Below are positions 40,501 to 55,500 of a stretch of 64,000 nucleotides of DNA, one piece after another. Source of the stretch: Paracoccaceae bacterium (GTDB lineage Bacteria; Pseudomonadota; Alphaproteobacteria; Rhodobacterales; Rhodobacteraceae); NCBI GenBank assembly GCA_027486345.1, contig JAIXPH010000060.1, positions 1 to 64,000 on the forward strand. The letters run 5' to 3'. The position numbers and the translations under genes are program-made. A model generated the notes under the pieces. That model searched no databases and had not been told where the DNA came from. It saw only the letters and a program-made list of their open reading frames with translations. Position 1 is the first letter of the stretch, and each line of letters starts with the position of its first letter.

Positions 40501-43500
40501 TCGTCGCTGTCCACCGTGAACAGCACGGTGTCGGCCAACACGACCGTGTCTTACGCGGGGTCCATGCAATTGGCCGCTGCGGCGGTCGATGAAAACTATC
40601 TGGACATCGAGGCGGGGGCTTACGGCCTCGCCTCCGGCGCGGCGGCCAAGGGCACGACCAACGCCAACAGCTCTGTCTTCACGGGCTTCCTTGATGGCAC
40701 CTCGATCAGCAACCGCGCACTTGTGCGGGTTGCGGGCACGCTGACCATCGCGGCCACCTATCGCGCGATGCCCACCGGCATCCTGACCACGAGCGCCTTT
40801 GGCGCCATCGCGGGTTCGGGCGCGGACATCACCCACAATGTGGGCGGACGCACGCAGGGCCGGTTCGGCAACTATTCCGACGTCATGGCCGGGGCCATCG
40901 ACGGGATCGTTGCCAACGCGCTGAACGGCAGCAGCTTTGTCGACGCAAAGACGGGCGGTCTGGCCTCGGGCGCAAGCTCGACCACCAACACCAACATCAA
41001 CTTCACGGCCGAGTTCATCATCGGCCAGAATGCCAAGCTGGAAACCACGCTGGATGCGGGCAACCTGAAGCTGAAGACCGAAAACTCGCTCAGGCATGCG
41101 GACCGGGTGAAACTGGTCACGGGCGGCGCGATCTCGGGGGCGGGCGCTTACGGCAACCTGACCGCCAATGATCTGGTCTCGCAGATCATCGTGTCCGAGA
41201 ACGCGCGCATCTATGCCGCGGGCACGCTGGAACTGGAAGCCACGCATGTTGGCAACACCAACCTGCAATCCTATTCGGAAACCTTCGGTGCGGCGACGGT
41301 GGCCATCGGCACCGCCACGACCATCGTGACGCCGATCCAGCAGATCCTGTTCAAGGCCGGGTCCATCACGCAGGCCGAAGGCAACATCTACGCCTCGGCC
41401 GGGTCCAACAAGGATCTGGTCCTGCCCGATCAAAGCTACAGCTCGCGCGTGGACAACTTCGCCGGTTCGGCGATCCCGATCAGCGATCTGAAGACCATCG
41501 CGCTTTATGAAGCCGACAACCGCGTCCACATCCAATCCGGCGCGCGGCTGGAAGGCTTTGCCAACATCGACCTGAACGCCGATGGCTGGGGCGATGTCGG
41601 GGTGACCGGCGTGGCCAAGGCCACCAACTGGACCTCTGCCGTGGCCAGCGCCTTGGGCGGCGGCAACGTGGGCTCCGGCAACGGCAAGCGTCGCGCCGAG
41701 TCCTTCGGCGAAGTGATCAACGACGGGACCGTGGTCACAGGCCAGCGCCGCAACCGCATCCTGTTCACCAAGGTGGACACACTGACGGGTCTGACGGTCG
41801 TGGACATGTCCAAGACCGTGAACATCAACAACGTGGCGACCGGCACCACGGTGGACGAATTCGGAAATCCGACGATCCGCTTCACCTCGGCGCGGGCGGG
41901 TCTGCAGGCCCCGCAATTCATCGAAATCGAAAAGGCCAAGGCCAACCTGGCGATCTATTCGGCCTCGACCAACCAGACGATGAAGAACTTCTACATCCAG
42001 CAGATCGCGCGGCTTGAGGAAGAGCTGCTCTTGCTGGGTCTGGCGGAGCGGCGCGGCAGCGCCGTCATCCCGACCGCTCCGGTGGTCGAGGTTGTGACCG
42101 TCGCCCCGGTGAACGCGCAGGCGGGCCGGGTGCGGGTGCTGTCGGACTACTTCTATGGTTCGGGCACCTTCGACGTGCCAAAGAGCGCGCGGATCGAAAT
42201 CCATCACAATTCGCCGGCGCAACTCGTGATCGAAGCGCTGTCGATCCCGATGTTCAACGGCGGCATCTACTACAACGGCAAGGACATCACCGTCGGGTCC
42301 GCAACCTCGGCGCAAGTGCAGGCCAAGGCCAAGGCCGAGAACGACTTCAACGTCGGGATGAACAACCAGACCTATAACGGCGACGACAATCTGGGCCGCT
42401 ATTCCAGCGCGTTCAACGCGCCCAGCTTCACGCTGTCGGCGGCCTCGTTGTCGGCGGGTTCGACGGATCCGGAAATCATCATCGACGTGGGCAATATCGC
42501 GCTTTACGCCGATCCGCGGACCGGGGCCGTTCCGCCCGCGCAGACGATCACCATCAAGGGCAACGTCAATGCCCCGACCGCCAAGCTGACGGTCAAGAAC
42601 CCGTCCAACGGCGGCTCGATCATCGTCACCGGCGAAGTGATGGTGAAGTCGCTGGTGCTGGAATCGAAATCCTCGGTCAGCATCTCCGGCGTGCAGCAGG
42701 CCCATATCGGCGGCGATCCCATCGGGAACTTCGTCCCGCTATACTATCAGGGCGTCTATAACCCCGAAGTGGCGCTCAATCGCCAGATCGGTCGCAGCGA
42801 CTATTCGACCAACAACGGCATCACCAACATCAAGGCCGAGCGGGTCACTGTCGATGCCGAATGGCTGAACCTGAACGGCACGATCCAGGCTGGCAGCAAG
42901 GTGTTCAACCTGACGCTTGACCAAAGCATTGCCAACCAGATCCTTGCCGCACAGCGCGGCGGGGCGAACTACACCACGATCGAAGTCCCCAATGCCCCCG
43001 ACTTCACGCTGATCTACGACCGTCAGTCGGCCCAACTGATCGTCAAGGCCCTGCGGCCGGGCGGCGGTGTGGTCGATCTGTCGGGCCGCGTCGTGAACAC
43101 CGGCTATGGCCGCGTGATCGCAAATGGCGGTTACCCGGAAATCACGATCACCAACAACATCAACATGGCGCAGTTCAGCACGCAGTGGGATCTGGTGGTC
43201 GAGGATCTCGACACCGACCGCCGCGGCCTCGGCCAGATCAAGATCACGGACAAGCAAACCGGCTGGTTCACCCTCTACACGGTGAACGAGAACAGCACCG
43301 TCAAGGTCGAGCGTGACCGCGTCATGGGCGGCTCGTACAGCGTGACCAACTACGGCAGCGCCGGTGGCGGCGAGGCGTGGATGGAGGCCAACCTGCCGGA
43401 TTACGCGCCGCAGGCGGGCATGCGCTATGCATGGGTCATCGGTCAGGAAACCCGGACGCGGGAAACCGCGCGTTGGGAAGAATCCAACTGGCTGGGGATC

Positions 43501-46500
43501 TTCAACCTCGGGTCGCGCGGGATTCCGGTTCCGCCGGTCACCCAGACGCTGTCCTCGGCGCTGGTGCCGGACTCCAACTACTTCTATTCGGCACCGTGGC
43601 AAGCCAACGATGCCTATGTCTACGCCTATGACGAGGTCGTGACCTCGGCCACGGAATGGAAGCAGACCTATTACAACGTCCGCTCCAGCTGGTACGGCAA
43701 GAAGACCTACACCTATCAATACAACCGCAACGTGGGTAAGTTCCTGACCCACAGCCACTCGGTGAAGGCCGACTACGCCATCGACATCGACTTCCTGTGG
43801 AACGATCAGGGCAAGGTCGATATCGACGCCAAGGGCGCGGACCTGGTCATTGACGGTCGCATCACCAACACGCTGGGCGCGGTCACGCTGGCCTCGCAAC
43901 GCGACGTGACGGCGAAATCCTCGGTCGATCCGGAATCGCCGACGGGTGGTGGCCAGCCCAAGGCCAACATCATGGGCCGCCAGATCACCATCACGGCGGG
44001 CGGGCGCATCGGCACCGACAGCACGGCGCTGCCGATCACGATCAGCACCCCGAAGAATGGGGCCTCGGCGGTCGGATACCGGCTGGATGCGACGGCCGTC
44101 ACCGGCATCAACATCCGCCAATACACCGGCACGCTGCGGGTCGGCACGGTCTCGGCCGCGTCGGGCGATACCCGTGCGGCGGTCATCCTGTCCAACGACG
44201 GTTCCTACAACCCGTCCAACAGCAATGATCTTGGCGGGATCGTGCGTGCCGCGGGCGGCAGCCACCTGATCAGGGGCGGCGCGATCACCCTCAACAGCAC
44301 CAAGGGCGGAGTCGGTCTTGCGGGCAGCGGCAACGACATCCTGCTCGATACCGGCGTCACCTCGGACGACGTGCTGACGGTCCTGTCGGCGGATGACGTC
44401 TACCTGCGTGAGATCAACGACGGCAATTCGGGCCGCTCGGATGATCTGCGGGTCAAGGAAATCAGCGCCGCCGGGATGGCGGTCTGGATCAACGTCGACA
44501 ACGGCAGCCTCGTGGACGGCAACGGCAAGGAGGTGGTCGACGAACGCGCCGTCTCCGAACTGATGGGCACGGTCTGGACCGACATGCAACTGACCGCCGA
44601 CACCGGCGGCAACCAGAAGGTCGAGGACGCCAAGACCCAGCTGCGCGCCACCAAGACGCGCGAATATTCGACCTACTGGACATGGCGCGCGGCGCAAGAA
44701 GCGGCCTATGACACCTATTGGACCACGCGCGGCACGCAGGAAGAGGCGGGCGTCCTGTCCGACGTTCTGGCGGGCGATGCCGAAATCGTCTTCAGCGATG
44801 CGCGTGAAGCCGAACTGCTGGCGGATTACCGCGCCAAGATCCTGACCAATCTGGAACCGCAGTGGGGTCTGGTCACCGGCACGGCTGCCGTGAACGCGAG
44901 CATCTCCGTGACCTGGGGCCGCACCACCCGCACCGTGATCACGGCGGCGAATGGCACCTGGAGCGCGTCCTTCTCGAAGGCCGACCTCGAGGGCGTCGAT
45001 GAGGCGACGGCACCGACCGTCACGGGCACCTATGGCAACCTTGTCACGCAGCGCGGGGCCTCCGATGCGGCGGTCACCACGGCGGCGGAGAAGCTGCTCG
45101 CAGCCTATCGCACGCGGGCCACGGCCGAATTCCGTCTGCTCGATGGGGTCTTCGGTCTGGCGACCTATGGCGCGGTGACCGGCACGGCGTCGGCCGGGGC
45201 CACGGTCAGCGTCACATGGGGCGCGGCCACCGTCTCGACCAAGGCCGATGTCTTCGGGCGCTGGTCTGCGGCCTTTGCCTATGACGACGTCCATGCCCTG
45301 TCAGAGTCTGTCGCCCCGACGGCGACCGGCGGCACCGTCGCCAACTACACGCGCGGCATGAACAATGCCGACTTCGACTCGGCGGCCTATCTTGACCTCG
45401 TGCTGGCCGATGACGGTCTGCATGACCTGCTGCTGGCGTCGGGCGACACGGTCTCGCTGCTGCGCGTCTATGCCGAAGAGGCGTTGAAGTCCGGCTCGGC
45501 CACGGCAACGCTGGCACGGGCCACGACCGCCCAGCTTGACAGCGCCACGGCGACGGCGGCGACCTCACTGACGACGCTGGTGAATTCGCGGTCCGAACAG
45601 TTCCGCATCCTGTCCACCTATTATGCCGAAACCACCTATGCCACCTTGGCAGGGACCGGGACGGCGGGCGCGACGGTCACTGTGTCGTGGAACGGTGTGA
45701 CCCGGACGGGCAAGGTCTATGGCGATGGCCGCTGGGCCGTGGCCTTTACCGAAGCCCATATCGGCACGCAGGCGACCGAAACTTCGGTCACGGCCTCGAC
45801 CGGCAGCGCCACGATCACCAAGCGTGTCATCGGTGCGCTGAACACCGATTACATCGTGCCGCTGACCACCAACGAAGAAAACACCATCTCGGGGTCGATC
45901 AAGGTCTGGTCGTCAGACGAGTTGATCTATGGCTTCGGCGGCGGTCTGCTCAAGCCCGTCACCGATACCAACACGGCCATCGAAGATGACAACATCATCG
46001 CCGGGTCGTTCAACTTCACCGTCGCGGGCAACGTCGGCCTGACCGAAGGGCAGGAACTGATCGACCTGAACTCCACCCTGACCGGGCCGCAGCGCCTGCT
46101 TCTTGCGGCGGCGGAACGGTCGGACGTCAACTTCCTGTTGACCGACCGCATCGCGGCAACGGTGAACTTCTCGGTCACCGGCAACCGTCTGGACCGGCGG
46201 TCTGGCACCACCGGCACGGCCTTCAACACGATCTTCAAGGCCGGAGACGTCCTGCAGATCGAAGGGCGCACCGCCAACGCGACCGAGACCCGCTTCTTCA
46301 CCATCGCTTCGGTGACGGCGGACCGGATCACCTTCACCTCCACGGGCCGCGTCGTCGGCGCGATGGAAAACAACATCGACGTCTACCTGTCCTCGGTCAG
46401 CCTCAACCCGATGGGCAATGACGCGACGGCCCTGGCCACCATCGACGCGTCTGACCTGCGCAAGGTCATCAGCGTTGACGGGCAGAAGTTCACCGGCTTC

Positions 46501-49500
46501 GCGGTCGGCGACGAGATCGTTCTGACCAACTTCTCGGGCTCTGCCGCAGGGATCACGGCGGCCAGCAAGCGGCCGTCGGCCAACGTGAACACGGCGTTGA
46601 CGCCCTATGTCATCACGTCGATCGCGTCGGACGGATCGTGGGTCAAGTTCGACCGCGACCTGACAGCGGAAGCCAACATCGCCATCAACCTGCGCCAGAA
46701 CATCATCCTGAAATGGGTGCAGGTGCAGCTGCGCGATGACCTGAACATCAGCGTCAGCGGCACCGTCAAGGGCTCTGCGGGCGGTGATACCTTCCTGTCC
46801 TCGGAAGGCGACATCCGTCTGGACCTCGTCACCGCCGGCGCTTCGGCGCGCATCAAGGCGGGCGACAGCCTGATCAGCGTGCTTTCGGGCACGACCGACA
46901 ACGTCCGCGCCGTCAAGAGCATCGTGTTCGAGGCAGGCCAGGGCAACATCGGCTCGTCCACCAACCGGCTGTGGTATGACATCACCGGCGGCACGGTCTA
47001 CAACATGACCGCCCGCGCAGCGGGCGACGTCTGGCTGGGCGAGACCCAGGGCGATGCGATGATCGGCTCCATCTTCTCGAAGGCGGGGAATGTCGATTTC
47101 TACGCCGCCGGGGTGGATGCCAACATCGTCGACGCGGCAAACAACGCCTTCGTCAAGATCGAGGCCAACGACATCCGCCTGCGCGCCAATGGCAGCATCG
47201 GCAGTGCATCGAACCCGTTCGAGATCGAGGCCCGCGGCGCGGGCAACGTGGCGGGCACGGGTTGGGTCACGCTGATGGCGGGCACCGATGGCGATGACGA
47301 CATCGTGGTCCATGCGCCGAACGGCAACATGATCCTGCGCAACGTCTATGCCGGTGGCGACGTGACGCTGGAAGCGCTGCTCAGCATCACCGATGGTGTC
47401 GACCTGATCGACCCCACCGACATCTACAGTGCCGAAGACACCACGACCGGGCTCGTGCGCGCCGACATCACGGCGAACTCGATCACCCTGACGGCGTGGA
47501 ACGGCGCCATCGGGGCGGCGGGCAACGAGCTTGACATCGACATGTCGCAAAGCCGCGATGGTCTTCTGACCACGTGGTCGGGCCTCGACACCTATGTCAA
47601 CGAAGCCCAAGGCAAGGGGGATGTCCGGCTGAACACCGTCGGCACGGCACCCATCGCGCAACTGACCACGATCAACCTGACCGGCACCTATGCCGTGGGT
47701 GACATGGTCCAGGTGGCCATCGAAGGTGACAGCGTCACCTACACGGTCAGCGAATATGACCTGACCGAAGACGGTGTGGGCGGCGATTCCGTCACCGGAT
47801 CGTCCTTGGCGGCCCTGAGCAACATCGCCGCCAAGATCGTGGCGCTGCTCAATGCGGCTTCGGCCATCTCTGCCCGGCTTGTGGCCGCGGCACAGGCCGC
47901 CAGCATCACGCTGTCGGGCCGCATCGCGGGCGAAGCCTTCGGCGTCGTGGTCCAGCGAAATGGCGCATCCAGCGGGTTCTCGGTCAACGAGACCATCGCA
48001 GCGGCACCGGGGCACTCGGCCTTCATCACCGCGGTCAGCGGGTCGATCTTCAACGCGGCTCCGACCGGCACCTCCAACGTGTCGGGCGGCAAGGCCTTCC
48101 TCTTCGCCGCCAATGACATCGGCGAGGTGGACAATCCGATCCAGACCGTCGTGGGCACGCTGCAAGGCGAGTCGACCACGGGCGACACCTATCTGGTCAA
48201 CACCGGTGACCTGACCATCCGTGCCTTCAGCGGCGGTGCAGACAGCACCGGCATGAAGGCCGGCGGCCAGATCCAAGTGACAGCCAAGAGCCCGATCACC
48301 ATCTCGTCGGATGTCTATGCGGCGGGCAATATCATCTACATCGCGACGGACAGCCCGTCCGACAACCGCGACAACCTGACGATCGAAGGCGGCGTCACCG
48401 TGCGCTCCTACAGCGGAGAGATCATGCTCTTCGCGGGGGACAACCTCTCGATCGCGGCCTCCGCGACGGTCAGCGGCGAACATGGCCTGTCGCTGAACAC
48501 GGATGTCGGCGGCGGTGTGGACGGCGGCGGCGGCAACGTCACCATCGCCGGCAAACTGGCGACCGGCTCGGGCAAGCTGTTCATCGGCACGTCGGACGCG
48601 TCCGACACGGTGACCATCGCGGCAACGGCCGAGTTCGACCTTGGCAACGCGCCCGTCGAAGGGGTGATGAGCGATTTCGTCCTCGCCACAGGCGGGGGGG
48701 CGGACTCCATCTTCATCCGGGGTGCGATTTCGGCCGATCACATCGTGATCACCACCGGAACCGGCAATGACAGCCTGACCACCACGGCCGACCTGACCGC
48801 CATCGGCGTGTTGGGCGCGCAGAATGCCCGGATCGGTGGCGATATCCGCATCGACATGGGCAATGACAGCGACGCCTCCGACAGCATCAGCCTTGGCGGA
48901 GACCTGACGGCGGCGCGCGATGTCGTCGTGACCAAACTGCCGACCACGGAACACAGCGTGGTCATCGGCATCGACAAGGATGCCGACCCGCTGAAGCCCG
49001 CCGTGGGCCAGGTGGGCGAGGTCACCGTGTCCACCGCCCAGATGGCCAACGAGATCGAGGTCACCTTCGATGCGGCCATCGTCAACCCGGTCATTGCCCT
49101 GACCGGCCATGCGGCCAACGCCCCCTACACCCTGCGTGTGACCAGCTACACCAACACCGGGTTCAAGTTCCGGGTTGAAAACTGGCTGGGCAATGCCGCC
49201 TCCTTGTCGGCAAACCTGAAGGTCAACTGGCTGGCCGTCGCCGAGGGCTCGCATCTGCTGGCCGACGGCCGCGCGGTCGAGGCCAAGCGCGTCAGCGCCA
49301 GCAGCACGGCTGCGACGGTCACGTTCGACACGGCCTTCACCCAGTTGCCGGTGGTTCTGACCTCGGTCATGTCCGGCATGGGCACCGAGGCCGCCACCGC
49401 CGATGCCTATGACATCGGCCAAGGCAGCATGACCCTGCGCCTGAAGGCACGCGATGCCGACAGCAACGGGGTTGCGGCGCAAACGGTGGGCTACATCGCC

Positions 49501-52500
49501 TTGTCGGCGGCGACGACGACCCTGTCGGGGACTGTCGTTCTCAAGCCCAATGCCTTGACCATGTCGAACGGGTCTGTGGACTATGGCCAGACCTTCGCCG
49601 ATGCGGTGGTCTTCGGCCAACGCCAGACGCTGGTCGATGGCGATGCCGGCACGACCGTCATCGTGACGGAAGGCGCGACCTCTGCCACCCTGCGCTTTGA
49701 GGAAGAAAGCACCGACGGCACGCATGGGGCCGAAACCCTGGGCTTTGTCGCCTTGGCCAAGGGGGTCTTCCCGACCTCCGGACGCAATCCCGTCACGGCG
49801 GCGGCGGTGCAGACCGGCGAGCGCGTGACCGTGGAACGCGATGGCAGCGTGGCTATCTATGCCTATCTGGGCAGCAACGCGACCATCGACCTCGCGACGG
49901 CGGATTACAGCAACACCACGCTGTGGGCGCTGGAAACGAACAACGCGTCCGACACGGGCATCCTGACGATGACCGCCAGCTCTGGCGGCAGCGTGACGGC
50001 GGGCCGTGACGTGTTGATCCGGACCGGCGGCGGCGCGGATGTGCTGACGCTGAACGGAACGGTCGAGTCGGGCCGCGACATCCTGATCCAGACGGATCAG
50101 GGCGCGGACAGCCTGACCACCAGCGCCGCCTTCACGGCCGAGCGTCACCTGACCATCGAGGCAGGCGGCGGAACGGACACGCTGGTGATCGGCGCGGCCA
50201 TGACGACCAACACCGGCGCCCTGACCGTCAATCTGATGCTGGGCGACGAATCCGGGACGGCTGCGGTGCCGAACCGTCAGGTGTTCCGCATGTCGGGCGC
50301 CCTGTCGGCGGCGACGCATCTGCAAGTGCTCGCCTCGGGCACCGTGGGCAACGATATCACGGTGACGGGCGTCTCCACCGCCGGGGATGACATCCTGTTC
50401 CGCACCGACAAGGGCGCGGACGTGATCACCATCAACGGCAACGTCCAGGCCGACAACGTGACCATGAGCCTTGGGGCCAACGATGACCGCCTGGCGATCA
50501 CCGGCACGGTGAAGTCGGTCGGGGGCACGGACTCCACGGTTGACACGCAGACCACCTATGGCGACATCACCTTCGACTTCGGGACCGATGCCGACACGCT
50601 GGACAGTCTGGTCCTTGTCGGATCGTTGGACGCCGAGCGCGATGCCCGCATCCTGAAACTGCCCAAGACCGAATACGAGGCGACCATCGGTCAGGTGCAA
50701 AGCCAGAAGGTCGAAAAGGGCGAACGCGTCACGGTCCGCGACGGTGCGGCGGTGATCTACGAGTTCATCGGCTTTGCCGCAAAGACCTATGATCTGGGCG
50801 ATGCGTCGATCTACACGAACAAGGCCTTCTGGAAAGTGGTCAGCAACTTCTCGGAGAACACCGGGAAACTGACCGCCAGCCTGAGCGCCAAGGGCGAAGT
50901 CAAGGCTGGTCGTGACCTGATCGTCTGGACCGGTGGCGGCGATGACGTCTGGACGACCGTCGGTCTGATGGACGTGACGCGCAACGTGCTGTTCCGCATG
51001 GACCGGGGCCTTGACCGCGTGGTCGCGGCCGAGGACATCACCACCGAAACCGGGGTGATCGCCTTTGAAATGGGCGACAGCCCGGCCACCGACCGCGGTC
51101 CGTTCGCCGACAAGAACGCCCGTCCGCAGGAAGTGGTGTTCGACAAGGGCGCCATCATCACGGCCGGGACCGATCTGATCGTGACGTCGAATGACGCAGG
51201 CGACTTCCGTCTGCTGGCAACCGCCGACGTGGTCGCCGGACGCGACATCCTGATCACTACCGAAGGCGGGCGCGACCTGTTCGACTTCGACACCACGATC
51301 ACCGCCACGCGCAACATCATCGTGCAGAGCGGCGTCGAAACCGACGTCATGATCGTGGCCGAAGGGATCGAGGCGACCGAGGGCGCGATCTACATCGACC
51401 TCGACATCGGCAACGAGCGGGATCTGTCCCTGCGCCAGCAACTGGAACTGACGGAAGGTCCGCTGGTCGCGGGCACCAGTCTGACGGTTCTGGCCTCGGG
51501 CAAGGCGGGGACAGATGTGACCACGACGGGCACATGGGAAACCGGCACCTTCGCGCGTCTGTCGCTGGGCACCGGCAATGACACCATCACGCATGTCGGT
51601 TCCATCGACGTGGGCACCTACCTGTCGGCCTCTCTGGCCGCGGGGACGGATTCCGTCCTGATCGACGGGGCCGTGACCACGGGCGAACTGGTGTCGATCG
51701 ACCTTGGCGCCGGTCCGGCCTCCTCGGCCACCGGCAGCAAGGCGACGGGCCCGGAAACGCTGCAAGTCACGGGCGACCTGATCGCGGGCACCTCGATCAG
51801 CCTGCTGAAATCGGGCACCGATGCCGCGACCGTCACGATGGACAGCAAACTGTCCGCCGCGACCTTCATCCTGACCCGCATGGGCAGCGGTGATGACACG
51901 CTCCTGTTCAGCGACACCGTCACGGCGGGAACCGACCTGACGCTCAGCACGGGCGGCGGGGTGGATACCGTCACCTTCGCCAAGGCCGTGCGCGCCACGG
52001 CGGGCAGCGCTCTGCTGGACTTCGGCGCGGTGCGCGCCGACCGCAGCCGGCTGACCCTGTCCGACACGTTGCGGGCAGGCGTGGACATCACCCTTGTCAA
52101 CACCGGCACGGGCGGTCTCACCACCACCATCGCGGCCGCCGTCACGGCGGGACGCAACATCGTCCTGGATACCGGCGACGGTTATGACGTCATCGACTCC
52201 AAGGCGGTGATCACCGCAGGTCGCAACATCACCGTGACCATGGATGGCGGCGGCGACACCCTCACCCTGTCGGCGGCAGCGGGTCTGTCCGCCAAGGGCG
52301 ACGTCTCGGTCAACATGGGCGACTTCGACGGCATCGCCGACGAAGCCAAGGCGCTTGGCAAGATCGACGCGGGCGGCGGGCTGGTCATCAGCAACCGCGG
52401 CGCGGGTCCGTCGAACCTGGACCTGACCGGCGGCGAGATCGTCGCGGGCAAGGGCGGCTTCACGCTGCAAACCGGCGATGGCGCGGATACCGTGGGCATG

Positions 52501-55500
52501 ACCGGGCTGGTCATCACCTCGGCCGGTGCGATCACGCTGGACTTCGGCGGCGGCGATGACGTCGTCACCGGGCAGGGCGGCCAGCTTGCGGCGACGGACA
52601 CCCTGACCCTGCGTTTCGGCGCGGGCAATGACCGCGCGGGCTTTACCGGCATGGACCTGTCGGGCGACAAGGTGATCTTCGATCAGGGCGACGGCAATGA
52701 CCTGCTGATCCTGACCGATCTGACCAACCTTGGCGGCACCTCCAGCATCCTGGGCGGCCTTGGCAATGACGAGGTCCAGATCATCCGGCTTCCGGCGCAG
52801 AAGTCAGGCGATACCCTGACCATCGACGGCGGCGACGGCGCGGACACGACCCGCATCCAGATGTATGGCGGCCAAACCGGCGAAGGCATCTCCTATGACA
52901 TCGCCGTCCGCGATACGGGCAATGCCAAATCCGGCGCCGACCTTCTGGACGTGCGCGGCACCGACGAGGAAGACCTCTTCCTCGTCCGCGACGGGGTGCT
53001 TGCCCTGCGCCACGGGACCTATGCAGAACTGGAATCCGGCAATCTGCCGGGCAGCCAGGAACGCATCCTCTACGACTCGTCGCAGGACGGCGGGCTGTGG
53101 CTGCGGACGGCGGGTGGCGCCGACTTCGTCGCGCTGGACGACACCTCGACGGGGACCGTCGTCGATACCGGCACGGGCAATGACCGTGTCCGCGTCGGGC
53201 AGGTCTATGAGAACAGGCCCGACGTGACCCGCTCGCAGTCCGGCGTCACCGAAAGCGGCACCGTGACCCGTGCGGTCACCGGCGGCTGGCTATCGGACGG
53301 CGTGTCCAACATGGCGCTGATCAAGGCGGGCGAAGGCGACGACCGGATCGAGGTGAACTCGAACCTTGGCGCGCTGCGGGTCGACGCGGATGCAGGCAAT
53401 GATGCCGTCATCGTCCGCAGCTTCGCGGCGGCGGATGGGTCGGCGGCGCTGGTCAACGGCAACCTCGTCGTGGCCGCAGGGGCAGGCGTGGATGAGGTGT
53501 CGGTCATCGGCACCGCCATCGCCGACACCTATCTGATGGAACTGGACCGCATCCGTGGCGCGGGCCGCAGCATCGTGCTGTCGGCAGCGACCGAGGTGCT
53601 GCGTCTGAACGGCGGGGCCGGCGATGACCGCGTGGGCATCCACGCGACCCGCACCGGCACCTACACCGAAGTGTCCGGCGGCCTTGGCTCTGACCTGCTG
53701 AACATCGGTGGGGCTGTGACCGGGCTCAGCGCCTCGTCCTCGGCCCTTCCGGGCGCGATCACGGCAGAAAGCGCGGATGCGATGTCCTGGCTGATCTCCA
53801 GCCGCACGTCGGCGCAGGTGACCACCATCGCGGCGACCTCGCTGACCGTGGCGGGCGTGCTGAAACTGGACGGCATCGCGGGCGCCCTGCGTCTGGACGG
53901 TGCGGGCCAGCTTGGCGAAAACTATGGCCGCTCCCTCGTGACGGTGGAGGATGGCGCCCCGCGCGCCGTCTCGACCACGGCGGCGGATGACGCTGCGGCG
54001 GTGGACCGTCTGACGGTGCGCACCGACGGGGCCAGCGCCCAGACCGGCGCGATGGCCACGGCCGTGATCGGCGGACGGACGTTCCAGCAGATCACCGGGA
54101 TGAACCAGGGCGACAACGCCGTGACCATCTCGGCGGCCTCTGGCCCCGTGGCCTCTAACCCTGTGTCGCAGGTCAAGGGCATCCACGCCACCGCGATGGA
54201 AGTCACCGAGATCCTGATGGGCAGCGGGTCGGACAAGTTCAGCTTCACCGATCTTGCCAGCGTGGCGGACAACCAGACCGTGACGGCACTGGTGATCCTG
54301 CAAGCGGGCGGCGGCATCGACTCCATCACCGCGCAATCGGTGCTGGGCCAGCAGGCACTGGTTCTGTTTGGCGATGCCGAACGGGGCGAGACCGCCTATG
54401 GCACCACGGCACCGACCGGGGCCGACACGATCAACGTGTCGGGCCAGAAATCGGGCGTGATCCTGATCGACGGCGGCAATGATGCCGACACCATCACCGG
54501 TGGTGCGGGCAGCGTGCTCATGCTAGGTGGCGCGGCCGGGGATACCCTGAACGCGGGTGCGGGCAGCACGATGATGGTGGGCGACAGCACCTTGCTGATC
54601 GACCGCAGCACGGGCTTTGCCCGCATCGACGCGGCGACGCTGTCGGCCGGCGCGGACCGTCTGAACGGTGGCGCTGCGACCGAGATCATGGTCGGCGACA
54701 ACCTCACCAGCGACTCCTTCGACGTGCGGAACTTCCGCCCGACGACGCTGACCGCGACCGGGGCAGGCCTTCAGGATGTGATCGTCGCCACCAACACCGG
54801 CGCGGTCATCATCGGGGGTGCCGGGGCAGATACGATCACGGCACCGGGCGCGCGGCTTGTCATGGGCGATACCGGGGTGGTCACCCTGACGGCGGCGGGC
54901 GTTCTGCTCCGTGCGGTCAGCGACACGGCGACGACCGGCGGCGCGGATGCCATCCGCCTGCAATCGGGCGGCGGCGTGGTGATTGGCGGCATCGGCGCGG
55001 ACACGATCAGCGCGGTCGGCGGGGATGATTTCATCCTTGGCGACAACGGGGACGTGACCTTCGCCAATGGCTTCATCGACCGCATCGAATCGCTGTTCAT
55101 CGCCGGGTCCGGCAATGACCAGATCAGCGGCGGCACCGGGCGCGATGTGCTGATCGGCGGCGGCGGGGCCGATGTCTTGACCACCGGCGAGGGCGAGAAC
55201 ATCGCCATCGGCGACCACGCCATCCTGTCGGGTCTGGCGGCCAGCCTTGCGGCGGGCATCCTCATCCCGCGTCAGGGCGGCAGCCTCGTGATCCTTGCCA
55301 CCGCGACCGAGGATGCCTCGGGCGGGGCGGACCGGATCACCGGCGGCGGCGGGCGTGACCTGCTGGTCGGCGGCCAGGGTGCCGATACGATCATGGGCGG
55401 CACCGGGGATGATGACATCATCGGTGGCCATTTCGTCGACGTGGCACGTCAGACCGTTTCTGCCTTGGCCTTGGCCGACGGAGCGAACCTGATCGATGCC

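Larger units (their letters stand above)
24382..50841 (+). repeat. Dispersed YLG...DYSxxxLW module in the giant protein
   Basis: A module of about 45-60 residues ends in a pattern like VYxYLGxxx...DLxxxDYSxxxLWxxV. I count about eleven copies, near 24382, 24808, 27127, 27325, 28573, 30421, 32926, 35161, 37312, 49816 and 50719. Several open with DHKSD or GERVTV. They interrupt different repeat families, so they look like inserted small domains. Their function is unknown to me. Confidence 0.7.

Noticed and set aside
19921-42705. Very long open frames on the minus strand opposite the giant gene (about 3,295 codons at 19921-29808 and 4,192 codons at 30127-42705)
   Set aside because: They mirror the biased Ala/Gly/Thr/Asp codon use of the giant gene, give low-complexity His/Arg/Gly/Asp-rich protein without domains, and have no ribosome site or operon context. 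They are antisense shadows.
45913-52470. Minus-strand open frame of about 2,185 codons opposite the giant gene, and further ones at 42739-45294, 54523-57717 and 57874-60294
   Set aside because: Same reasoning: shadow frames caused by codon bias, with no recognisable domain.
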